Origin: Plantago elongata | Taxonomy: Eukaryota; Streptophyta; Magnoliopsida; Lamiales; Plantaginaceae | DNA: 64,000 nt | Direction: 5' to 3' | NCBI GenBank assembly: GCA_036897095.1 | Contig: JAYMSP010000107.1 | Span: 18,223 to 82,222, forward strand | Part shown: piece after piece, positions 11,478 to 22,080 of the stretch | Layout: every line of letters begins with the position of its first letter | Numbering within the stretch: the first letter of the stretch is position 1 | Made by a program: the position numbers and the translations under genes | The notes under the pieces: generated by a model | Seen by the model: only the letters and a program-made list of their open reading frames with translations | Database searches by the model: none | Told to the model about the DNA's origin: nothing

Positions 11478-13154
11478 GGTAGTACAGAGAGTTACAGGTG
11501 TAAGATGAAGAAGGAGGAGAATTGGAATTAGGTGGCAGTGTCTTTTTTACTTTGAATCTGAGGCGAACGTATCCAAACTCCGACCTATTGATCAGAAATG
11601 AATTTACTATTGTTTGTGTGAAATCATAAATAATTCATAATACAGATAGTTGCAGTTGTAAAATGGAGATGAAGAAGAAGAAGAGAAATGGAACATGGAA
11701 TAGTTTGTGAGGAGGAAGGTTGACTGGAGATTCAACAGGGACAGTGAAAATGTTGACTTTGAATTCTTCTTCTTCTCTGTGTTACTGTTCACAGAGGAAA
11801 AATGATATTACTGCTGTCGATGTTTGTTCGTTACTGGTTACGGCAACTAGGCACTAGGATATCTTCACTCGCTAATTAATAACCGAAGACATTTTAATAG
11901 ACGAATTGTAAGGACCCGGCTCCTTACAAACGGACACGGTTATTTATAGATAACTATTCGAATGATATGTTTTTCAGTTGGTCACCCATCATAGGATTGC
12001 TCCAGAATAAGTATGTTTAACTTTAAAGTTTTTTTAGATGGATTTTTAAAAAAAATTGCATCATCAACGTTCTCAACTTCTTTAAACTCTTTAAACTTAA
12101 CTTAAAATTCTAGAGCATAATTCGTTTTAGATGAATGTGAAGGGATCAATAAAACTCTCTAGCATGGTACTGGTATTAACTAATGGTCCATATACAAGGT
12201 AAGCCAGACATGTGAAGTGGTTAAAACTTAATGGTGATTGTTGTAAGTGATTAGTGACATATATGAGCTAGCATTTCTGGATTTGACTTATGGGGATTAA
12301 TTTAGGAGAATTTGCTAACCTATGAACTGTTGCAATCAGTCAAAATTCAGTTCATTCTAACATTAACTTGTAGGGTGCAGACTGTGCAGTTTATATCATT
12401 TTATAAAAAAAGTGAAGGAAATAGTTGGTCTCAATCTGCTAAAAGTCTCAACCTAAAGATAGCCTCTGAATCTTATGCACAAAAGATGCACAAATATACA
12501 ACATTTCTCCCATTAATAACTCGTAAAATATCAACTTTATAATTTTTAAACTTCATATATTAAAATTGACGCATAATTTTATAAAAAAAATAAAATAATA
12601 ATATAAAATGAAGAAAGTGAAAAATGTGTACTTTTATATTAAATTTTATAATTTATATATAAAATTTAAATTGTTTATTATTTGTTATTGGTGGGGTAAC
12701 TTACTTTTTTTCAGTAATGTATGAAATTTTGTGAGACATTTAAAATGACAAAAGTGTGAAATTTTATAGGATAGAGGGAATAAACAGAATAAGTTATTAT
12801 ATAGAACTAGCTAAATTTTCAGTAAAAAGTTTGACGTTTTTATCCGAATTTACGGATTTTAGTTTTTATCCATGAGTATAACTTTTATTTGACAAAACCA
12901 GGTTCTAGAACCACACACAATACATAATTATAAATTCTAGTTTTTATCCATGAGTATAACTTTTATTTGACAAAACCAGGTTTAGAACTCCACAAAATAC
13001 ATAATTACATATAGCTGATACTACATATGTTGCGGAGTTGCACTTTATTATTCCTACTACTACTATATTACAATATGCTTTTTTTCTGAAGCCACAAACA
13101 TCAAAAACAGGGAATCATATGTATATCCGTTCTATTTGCCGGAGTATAGGAAGG
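11478..13154. other. LYK promoter region and 3' flank of the next gene
   Basis: Contains the 5' leader and promoter of the LYK gene (pyrimidine/GAA-rich stretch near 11655-11780 on this strand) and a long AT-rich segment. A 78-bp tandem duplication occupies 12861-13008. I see no further gene. Confidence 0.6.
12861..13008. repeat. 78-bp tandem duplication
   Basis: Two nearly identical copies start with AGTTTTTATCCATGAGTATA at 12861 and 12939 and continue through TTTATTTGACAAAACCAGGT to ATACATAATTA. The second copy carries a small deletion after the GGTT. Confidence 0.95.
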
Positions 13155-16105
13155 TCAGGAAGAAGTCTTGCTACCCAGTGTCCTGGCCAGTTCCTTTAGC
13201 AGACGGTTATCTCTCACAGATTCATCCTTCTCAAAATGCCATTTCTTCGAAACATCTTCAGCCTGAAATTAGCAACAAACTTTAGCGAATGTTATGATTT
13301 TGGCGTCCTTGCATTGCCACTTTATATTCTTCTGAGCTTAAACATCACAAAACCGAATAAACATACTCCCTACGCCCCAATCAACTCTATAAGTATACTT
13401 CCTACTTCCTACTAATAGACTAGTCTCCATTTCTGCACCACATTAGGAAAAATTCGTAGACTCTACTGGTATGCACCAAACAAGTAATCCGAGCTTAAAT
13501 GGCAAAAGGCAGGTGCTAAGAAGCTTAAAATTTCAAAATCTCAAACAGGAACAAACACCAAACGACTCCAGCAATAAAATTTGCATTCGGATTAAACCTC
13601 CTCTCCCCATTGACTGAGGATTCAGCAGGGAGAGTTGGATGAGTTAATGACTTTGAATTGTTCTTCTATGTGTTTTGTTTTTCTTCTGTCCTACGTTTCT
13701 ACTTTCTAATGTTTCTAGACGACTGGAGGAAGAAAATGCAAAGCTAACTGCTGGTAACTCAGAGCGAACTCGCATTGAAACTGGTTCTAACAGCTTAAAT
13801 TTTACTTTTACTAACAGATTAGATCAGTTGGGAGGCTATAATGGTTTATCATAGCACTAAAATGACCGCAAATGTAGAAAACAATTCCACGGTGACATAC
13901 CCAAGATCTTACAGGGGCTAATCGCTCCCTGAATGTTTCAAATCTTGGCTGGACAAGGTCCTTTCCTTTAGTGCGGATATCACTAGTCTGTCAGGAGAAA
14001 AAGGGAAAAATCAGTTGGATTATTAGGGAAGACAAATGTGATAATGAGTAACAAAAAATACAGTAATGGGATATGCTAATGGTACACGTCAAATTCACAT
14101 CATGCAGAAAACACTTATTGGAGTTTGGGTCATTTTGACCAAAAATTATTTAGACACAGATATGTAGGGTGAATGCTGAACATACACAGAATTACTGTGC
14201 ATTTTTAACAATTTCAGACTTGCAAGCATGACAAAAAAACCCGCATGGATGTAACTATCTACTGCACCAGCACTGAAGTATTGAACAGCATTTATTCTTT
14301 AACAAAATAATTAAACCAACATAACAATTAAGAACTTTTTGAATGCATTAAAATCTGCAACTTCTTCCAAAGTAACTTGCAATTCATACAAAGATTATGT
14401 TTGCTAACCAACATAGATACATGAGCTTGTGGACCTGCCAAGATCAATATAAAGGGTAAACCTTGTGTGTGAGTATTGGGTAAGGTAGGCATATTAAGCA
14501 TTCCTTTCATAAAGATGCCAATACAAGGTCTCAAAACCCATTTTCAGTAGGTCGCCTACCATTGCAATTTGCACAATTGATCCCTCGTCTCATGCAACTA
14601 TAATGGAGAGTTTTTATAAGGAAAAAGGATGAAGATGAGTGCTCTCATACACTCTGTATAAGTCATGAGCTCAAACTTAGTAGACATCCTTCAAACGACT
14701 CAATGTACATCCGTGTACTTGTTATTTGTTAACATAGTTTGATTGCTGTCCTCTATGCTATCAACACTAATCTCACTCATAGAAGGAGCAAACCTATCAC
14801 GATTTATCAAGCACCATGATACAGACTCATGAAAAATCTACCTATAGTGGCATAGTTTCAGTTAAATAACATTATTGCAATTTGTCAAGCTCCATACCAT
14901 ATAAACATATCCGTAGTAGTGAAACATCCATCTTTGGTGGCATATTGTCAGATAAAAAGCACTATCAGTACTTATCTAGGCTTACTTAAGAATCTTACCT
15001 TTGTTATACTCTGCTAATTTACACAAATGATGGAATGGTAGACTAATAGAAGTTCACCAATCACTTCGATCATAAATAATTTTCCCTTCCAACCCATCTA
15101 AAAGCTTCACACTAAATTGACAGAACATGCACAACCAAGCGTGTTCGACTTATGACTATGCAATTCATAAAATCCGTGTAGCATGAAGGGCCTCTAAGAT
15201 TTAAACTTACACTGTGAACCTCCAGCTTGGACACCACTAACGCAAGGATCAAAGAACCACCACCAAAGACCAATGCAGTAGCAATCGCAAATGCAGCGCC
15301 AACTGTCATGAGAAGGGGGGAAAAAAGAAAAAGCAGAATATAACATGTCAAAAACTAATTCCAATAATTAGATATCACTTATCTAAATCGATTAATTAAT
15401 TGAGTAACGAAACCACAAAGGCTAGTATCTATCAAAACACCAATTACTTGGTTGAAGTAGTCATAGTTCATACGCTGAGATAGCCCTGCAGCCACAGCCT
15501 TCAACTTCTCCGGATTGATCGTCGCTCTCTGCTTATCTTGTCTTAAATCGTTAGCCGTCGAGGCCACAACCGAGTTCTTTGCATCGGGCAATTGCCACCT
15601 GAGCATCATATCACATGATTCCAATTTACAGTTCTCATACATTTCCTAAGCAAGGATTTGATGCAACAATACTCAATTACAACTAAAGCATCAAATAACT
15701 CACAGAAAACAGGCAAGAAATGAATAAAGATGAGAGAAACCTTTTAGCCCCAAAAGTGACTTGAGGCAAAGAAGCATAAGCCCTAAGCGGGTTAATAGCC
15801 TCACGCGACGCAAAAGATCGAATTTTGCTATCAGGGTCTTGCTCCAGAGCCCATTTGGAGGACTTGGAGAAGGAAGAAGTATTGGAGATTTCTGAGGAAG
15901 AATTGAAAATCTTTGGCGGCAATGAGTGTCTCAAAACCTCCGGAAGAACATCGGCAGAAGCGATTTCTGATTGAATTGGTGTGGGATCGGATTTGGTGAT
16001 GACATTTTTGGGTTGTTTTTGGAGAATCTTGGTGACGGCTTGTTTGGATTCTTGCAAGAAATAGGCACCTTCAGAGCTTGCTAATCTCCCTGCAAGAAAG
16101 CTCAT
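13155..16105 (-). CDS. Plant-conserved small membrane protein, function unknown
   Basis: Five exons (minus): 15741-16105, 15441-15598, 15211-15302, 13901-13987, 13155-13262; all phases close, giving 269 residues. The start context is MSFLAGRLASSEGAYF. The N-terminal half is serine-rich and probably disordered; the middle has WQLPDAKNSVV and an amphipathic DLRQDKQRATINPEKLKAV stretch. One strong hydrophobic segment, AAFAIATALVFGGGSLILAL at about residues 175-200, is followed by a basic/acidic tail with FETFRERLAPVRSWAEDV. The clean exon structure indicates a real gene. I do not recognise a named family and give no function. The tail-side position of the single membrane segment suggests a single-pass organellar or ER membrane protein, but that is inference. 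Intron 4 (13263-13900) contains a fragment derived from the neighbouring LYK gene. Confidence 0.8.
13331..13690 (-). pseudogene. Scrambled fragment of the LYK gene inside a neighbour's intron
   Basis: Three blocks occur in the same order as in the LYK gene. Bases 13331-13500 match a unit of the intron 1 minisatellite (CTCCATTTCTGCACCACATT is shared exactly). Bases 13500-13605 match the intron 1/exon 1 border and the 3' end of exon 1 (shared CATTCGGATTAAACCTCCT, compare 10893-10911). Bases 13606-13690 match LYK upstream DNA near 11718-11785 (TTGACT..GATTCA.CAGGGA). Most of exon 1 and the leader (about 800 bases) are missing between the second and third blocks. It encodes nothing and has diverged substantially. 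Confidence 0.8.
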
Positions 16106-18044
16106 CTCTGGTTGACGATCTGTTTCTCTCGCGCTATTTTCTATCTGATTTTGTGTTTATGCGTTTTTATATGGGGAGATTAGGCCTAATTGCAGTTAAG
16201 GTCACCGCCTCTTGATCTAGTGCTGTTTCTCTAAGCGAGTATTTCGTTACTCGCTTATGAATTAACAAAACGAGCTCATTGTTTGAGCTCAAGTACGGCT
16301 TATTTGGTTTCAGAGGGTCGAACTTTAATCGAGTTCGAAGTGCATTACTAAGAAATGCATATAAACAAATAGATATATGTGCTTAATTGAGCTGAACGAG
16401 CCTAGAGTATACCTACTCAGCTTGATAACCAAGCAAGTCACAATTACTCAAATTTAGCTCGATTAATTTATGAATGGGTTGGCTCATGTAGCACATCCAC
16501 CTCTATGTTTATCTTAATTTTAGTACAACTTGGTTTCATAATATGTTTCATTTTCTTGAAAAACAAAGAATTTTTAGAGCTTTTCATACACGTTTGAGAA
16601 CTTTTTATAATATTTTTAATAGAATAAAAATTTATGAAGTAAATAGGAATAGTATGTTAAATAATTCGAGATAGAAGCTTTTGCATCTCGTCAGTTGTAA
16701 AGGTAAAAAATTAATACGTTAAGATATCTCTTTTCAACTTTATGGGTTCAATGAACCACTTAATAGTATATCCATAAATTCATAGTGTATCATTGTAAAG
16801 TATGTAGTTTTGGCTGAGAATAGTATATTCATAAATTCATGGTCCATAATAGTGAATTATGTCTTTTTTGGCTAAGAATCTCGTCACTGCAGTTGATCGC
16901 ACTTATGTAAAATTGTAGGAGAAAAATTGATGCAAAAGTAATATATAGTTAACTTTAATTTTTGGCCTGACACCCTTTTCGCTCATCTTCCCTCTTTTAT
17001 AATTCATAATTTATAAAGTCTTATGAGATACGATCTCTATAATAAAGTTAGCATGATTAACTAGTATACTCTTCGAACTAGATATATAAGATTAGCATGT
17101 ATTATTATACCCTAAGTTTTGAAGGAGTGTATGTCACATGAGCACAGACTTCAGGGAGGCTTGTACAATTAACACCTCAGTCTTTGGAGTATTGCTCAAG
17201 GAGTTGTCTCCATATCTACTATTAATTTATACTAGAAAAATTGGCTGTTAAGAAATATTTAGCCGGAGTATTGCTCAAGAAATTTTACTAGCTGATGTGA
17301 GCCTGTGACGTTACCTGCTCCAGAAATCTTCAGAAAAAACTCAGTGGCATGAGCCTCGACTCACCATGCACAACCCTGTTCCTGAATCTCCATATAGCCC
17401 AGCATAAGAGCACAACACAATAAACCGACATCATTTCTCGTGTGAACTACCTGAAACCACGCCCAAACATCATAAACAGTATTAAAATCCTCATGCATAT
17501 TCATAAAACACTGCCAGTTACTCATACAGCTGCTGAGCTGCATAAACAAACTGAAAAAGGGAATCCTCATAAACCTTCCTAGTTGTGTACAACTGAACTT
17601 AAAATCATACAGATCAACACCACACAACGTGCAACGATATAAATTTCACTAAGGGAAAGCAAACATTTTAAAAATACTAAAACAGCAAACTCTAAAGAAA
17701 AAGATCACTTACCAGCAGTTAAACAACTCGCCCTGTTCCTGGTTCACCGACATCAGATCCTTCACCCAATTCAAGCTCAATGTTTCCTCAAAATGAACAC
17801 ACTTCATGGACAATTTTATATTTCCAATATGTTCTTTTTGGTTGAACTCAGGAGTAGTGAGTTTTGAACTTGTCCAGACTTATATCCATTCAATCAATCA
17901 AGAAAAAAATTGTAGTGTTTTGAAACTGTCTGTACATACAAATTGCTCACACTTCTAAAACTATATTCATCCAAACAATGCATACATGAGATTCAATACT
18001 GTGTGTAGAGAACAAAGGGAGGGCGTGCAAAAATGACTCACTAA
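16106..18044. other. Intergenic; promoter of the unknown membrane-protein gene and 3' flank of the TRM-like gene
   Basis: Mostly AT-rich. Bases 16230-16480 contain repeated GAGCTC/CGAG words typical of worn repeat DNA. Bases 16760-16870 carry a loose duplication of about 65 bp (CATAAATTCAT..GTATTATAT region, with TTTTGGCT.AGAAT in both copies). Bases 17130-17780 are of higher complexity and may be 3' UTR of the TRM-like gene. I see no coding gene. Confidence 0.5.
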
Positions 18045-21000
18045 TTAATCTGACACACTACTAACGAACTCCATGATCAGCTCCTCAAACAATAAGCTCT
18101 CTAATTCTCTGCAAATAATACTAGTCTCTTCCTCCAACCCCATCCATTTCCCTGCTCTTCCAAGGGCCTTCATGGACAAATCCCGGTCCTTTTCCTCATG
18201 TAATAGCATCTTCCACAATGCATCTTCAATGTTCTTGCGTTTCCAAGCTTCACTAAAACATCTCCTTGTAGAAGTTTCACAGCCATTAGAGTTTGTGGCT
18301 GGATTAATAATGTCCATCAGACCGGCATTAATACGATCAAATAGGAGATGCCTTTCAGACTTTGGAAACGAAGTCTGTTTCCCATATTTCTTCTCCAACG
18401 ACTCAAACACCATGTAGCTTATAGGGCATTCGATAGCATCACAATGTTTAAGATCCATGAATGATTTCATGCTACACAGCCCAGCCTCATCTAAAACATC
18501 AACCAGGTACGAGAAGTCTCTGCCCTCGTCAGACCACTTATGTATCTTCCTCTTGTCACAGCAGATATCATTAAAACCTTCCACAGAATCCTCATCACCG
18601 GAGACAACCATCACAGATCCTTCAGAATAAGTTTCGTCCGACTCAAAATCCAAATCTTGAAGTAGCAACAGCATATCTACAAGTCATAAAATTGCAAGAG
18701 GTTGTTTAGGACAGAAGTTGCATAGAATTGGGTTAATAAAGGGGGTGTACTCATGTGACTCATGTTACACTGAAGATCATACCGAAACTCTCGGAGCACT
18801 CTGAAAAATTAAGCTTCTGCGGTTCAAAGGACTCCAGAACTGATGCAGGACTCCGTTGATTGTTTCCCTTTATGTGATCCTGAAACTCTCGGGGACTTGA
18901 TCTAGAACAGCTTGAATCAGTAAAGTCTTGCTCGGAGATTTCCTTTAATGACAGTACCTGCTAACATGAAACATCAGCTTTGAGACAGTAATACACCACC
19001 AGAGGAGAACATAAACTTCTGAAATATGTTAGAACCAACTTTTTTAGTCACAGGAATGGAAACCAAGTTCTGTGAGTCGCAATGCTTCAACAGAACATAT
19101 GGGTGCAAAATGCCATGTATCCCATTCTGAGATAGAGGTGAACTAGAGTGACTAAAAATCAGCAAACCAAATTGACCCCCCACATTAGTCTTGTTAACAC
19201 AAATGATTGATGAAGGTAGTAGAGTCCTAGGATATTCTGGAATAAAATGAGAACAGTGGGATGACTAAGTTCTTGGCGGAGCTAGGACAAACTTTAAGTT
19301 TAAAATAAATTAGCATCTGGATCAATGTCTGATATACATGCTCCTGTCCTGAACAATGGGATAACAATAAATTTCTAAGTAATATGTTTGCCATGGAACG
19401 ATAATGCATTGAGATCTCTGCACATGTTTCCATTGAAGTTTTGAGCAGTAATTTATCTGATTCGGATAAGATTTGAATGTCATTCTTCTTCCCTGTGTGA
19501 GGTCCATAATAATAAAACCAAGTAGTGTCGAAACAAAACCATTATTATATGATCATCAGCACTACTTTTAATGAATTTGCGGCTAAACATCGCAGTAATC
19601 ATATTAAATATAACTTACTATGATTGAGAACTTAACAATTATATATTTATATGATCATCAACACTGTATAAAGTACAACGAAGTGCAGCTCAGTTGGTAA
19701 GGCGCTTCAACTCCAACCAATAGGTCGGGTTCGAGTCACTCTTTAGCCGTTTCAAACGAAAAAAATCAACACTGTATAAAGTGAATTTGGCGTTGAACAT
19801 GCCTAATCACACAAGTATTCAGCATCTGCACAGTTACCATATTCAATACAGAACAAACAACTGTGCTAAATTCATCCTGCAAACTGTATTCTTGCAGAAA
19901 CTCATCTAATTTTAGCGAGCTCAACTGGCATCTGTAACTTAATAAATATTCCAGTCAATTTATATAAGAGCATGATATATATTTCTAACCCAACAGAAAC
20001 TAACCTCTTCGCTGAAAGATTCATGAAGATGAGAAGAAAGCTTATCTTCTATTGACACTGCACCAGGTCTGGATTCTGCTGGCAGCTCCGCACTGATGAC
20101 AGAACAAACCATACTAAATGCCTCCGTACTGTCCAAGTTCTCATCATTTGCATATTCAGAAGTAGGATTACTGTTTGACGACTTTGAGAGGTACGTTTCA
20201 CCCATTTTATATGGATTGCCTTTCCCACACACATCAGGCATACTATAATCCGAACAAGCACATGGAAAGTAACTCTTCGATGAGTCAGATACTTCCAAAA
20301 TCTCTGAATGAGCATCATCCATGCTAGTAGACAACTGCAACTGCATAAGGCCCCTGCCATCACTAGGTTCAACACTATCTTTCTGTAAAATGTTTTGCTT
20401 CTTCGACTTATCTCTTCGGGAAAATAAATCAAGCTTCAAACTACGACCAATTCTACCAGATCTTGAATCCAAAGACCTACCCACAAAATTCCTATTAGCC
20501 GAAACAAGCATTGTATCAATATTTTGGCCCCTCTCAAAAACTTTTGCATGGTCAATCTCTTTTGGAATCTTCCATTTTTCCAAATTTCTATTAAAAGATT
20601 CAACAGTCAGAGGTGACTTCGTGGGATATATATGTCGAGTACGGATGTAATCATTATAACTATGTATACGAGGAGAAGAAGGAACCCAAGCCTCAGGCTG
20701 GTTTATTGAGTAACATTCACCAATATATCCTGGTCTAATTACAGCTTCAGGATTGCCATTGCTCTTCTGTTGTTGGGAATTCCTGTTCATTATTCTCTCA
20801 CAACTAACATGACTGCCCTTGATGGACTTGATATTGCTGATTGCTGGCCCGTGGTGGATTTTTTCACCTGAGATTGTTTTAGGATGTACATCCAACTTGT
20901 TACCCTTGGAGCACGGTATAGATAATAATTCTGGAACTATAGCACCACCACTCGATTGACTCCTCACGCTCATTTGTAAAGCAGTTGATCTTGAGCAATT

Positions 21001-21252
21001 CTGAGAAGCAATATCATATTTATTCTTGGATACTCCAGGCAAAGTCTTTGCTGCAGGTGAATTCTTGCCATACATGCTACAGGAGCGCCTAACAAAAATT
21101 TGATTTCCCTCACGTACACCAACCGAAGCAGCTTTTTCCACGTACCAATCAGATAGCACTCGGAATTGCTTATGCAACGGCTCCTGGCAAGGAAGCTGCT
21201 CATTAAGGCCCATAAGCCTCGCAATAACACTTTCCGGCTGTTCGCTTGCCAT
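18045..21252 (-). CDS. DUF3741/DUF4378 protein, TRM (TON1-recruiting motif)-like
   Basis: Four coding exons (minus): 20005-21252, 19838-19924, 18783-18957, 18045-18676; phases close, giving 713 residues. The N-terminus carries the DUF3741 signature ESVIARLMGLNEQLP. A long polar, serine-rich middle follows, then a SPASVLE-type motif (about residue 480), an acidic patch, and a C-terminal DUF4378 region (roughly residues 560-713) with GRDFSYLVDVLDEAGL and FELIMEFV-like ending. Proteins of this build belong to the plant TRM/LONGIFOLIA-related group, several of which bind microtubule-organising TON1/PP2A complexes or shape organs; the role of this member is inferred only from architecture. Exon 2 uses an acceptor three codons inside an alternative one (TTACAG|ATGCCAG|TTGAGC), chosen because it keeps phase. 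The leader is spliced and lies at 21253-22080. Confidence 0.85.
19657..19782 (+). mobile_element. Very short tRNA-derived SINE with 18-bp target-site duplication
   Basis: The 90-bp body at 19675-19764 has a tRNA-type A box (GCAGCTCAGTTGGTAAGG), a B box (GGGTTCGAGTC) and an A-rich 3' end (CAAACGAAAAA). It is flanked by perfect 18-bp direct repeats ATCAACACTGTATAAAGT at 19657-19674 and 19765-19782. It sits in intron 2 of the TRM-like gene, in the opposite orientation. There is no body beyond the tRNA-like head and a short GTTTCAAAC tail. A sister copy is at 28182-28299. Confidence 0.88.
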
Positions 21253-22080
21253 CTCTTTTAATCAATCCTTCATCTAAATCAGCAAGTAACAAACACAAAA
21301 TGCAAGAGAATCAATCTATGCTCTCATACTTCATACAAACAAGGAAAGTCAAAATAACATCAACTAGCTCACACACATTTACGGTTCCTGTCAACACGTC
21401 TCGCGCGGCTTTAACTTTCCAGCTACAATATTCAACAACTTAACTTCCTTTCATGCTAAATGATTAACTCAGGATTGTAAACGAAAAGGAAAAATCATAG
21501 TTCAAAAGTAATAACAATCCCTCCAAATCCAACAAACAGCATTACAGCTATATAAATATAGATTTGAGCAACTAAATTTCGATTCACACGATGTTAACTT
21601 TCCAGCTACAATATTCAACAATCACACTTCATTTCAGGCTAAATGATTAATGCAGGATTCAGAACGAAAAGGAACAATCATCATAATTCACAAAACTTAT
21701 ACCTCCATCCAATTCCAACAAATAGCAGTACAGTAATACGAATACACTGATACAGATTCGAGCAATTATTTAGATTCATTCACCAAATACTGACCAGCAA
21801 AACAATCGACCGATCAAAAAATAAAACAATCGGACCGTACAATGTTCACTAGTAGTAAAACACGAAGAATCGTACCTAAACAGTGAAGAAAAAGCTAGAA
21901 ACGAGATCTACAAACAGTCTCCTCCCGCCAAAATGACTGTACGGATACACTGTGAAGTAAGACGATAATCAGAACTAGGTTTAAGGTAATCGAGATGAAA
22001 TGGTAATGATAGGATTTTACCGGAATCAGCTAGTGTCTTTTTCACCGCCGCCGTAGGAACGTTTGTTCCGGCCAAAATTT
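21253..22080 (-). other. Spliced 5' leader and promoter-proximal region of the TRM-like gene
   Basis: A minus-strand donor (TTTAG|GTACGATTC near 21873) and the gap before the ATG at 21252 suggest a leader exon at roughly 21880-22080 spliced to just upstream of the start codon. The assumed leader intron contains a tandem duplication of about 185 bp (separate entry). The leader borders are inferred. Confidence 0.4.
21409..21765. repeat. Tandem duplication, about 185-bp units
   Basis: Both units open with TTAACTTTCCAGCTACAATA (near 21411 and 21595) and continue with GCTAAATGATTAA, a GAACGAAAAGGAA-like block, ATCCAACAAA/TTCCAACAAA and a GA.TTGAGCAA/GATTCGAGCAA end. The copies have diverged by roughly a fifth. 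Confidence 0.88.

Noticed and set aside
12500-12790. Possible fifth Stowaway MITE
   Set aside because: A right-end-like GATAGAGGGA is visible near 12770, but no matching left end with a TA flank was found.
17361-17627. 88-codon minus-strand open frame downstream of the TRM-like gene
   Set aside because: No family resemblance, cysteine- and tryptophan-rich random-looking composition. More likely 3' UTR or intergenic DNA.
19675-19764. Possible functional tRNA gene
   Set aside because: It has A and B boxes, but no complementary acceptor stem arms. It ends in an A-run and is flanked by an 18-bp target-site duplication, so it is a SINE.
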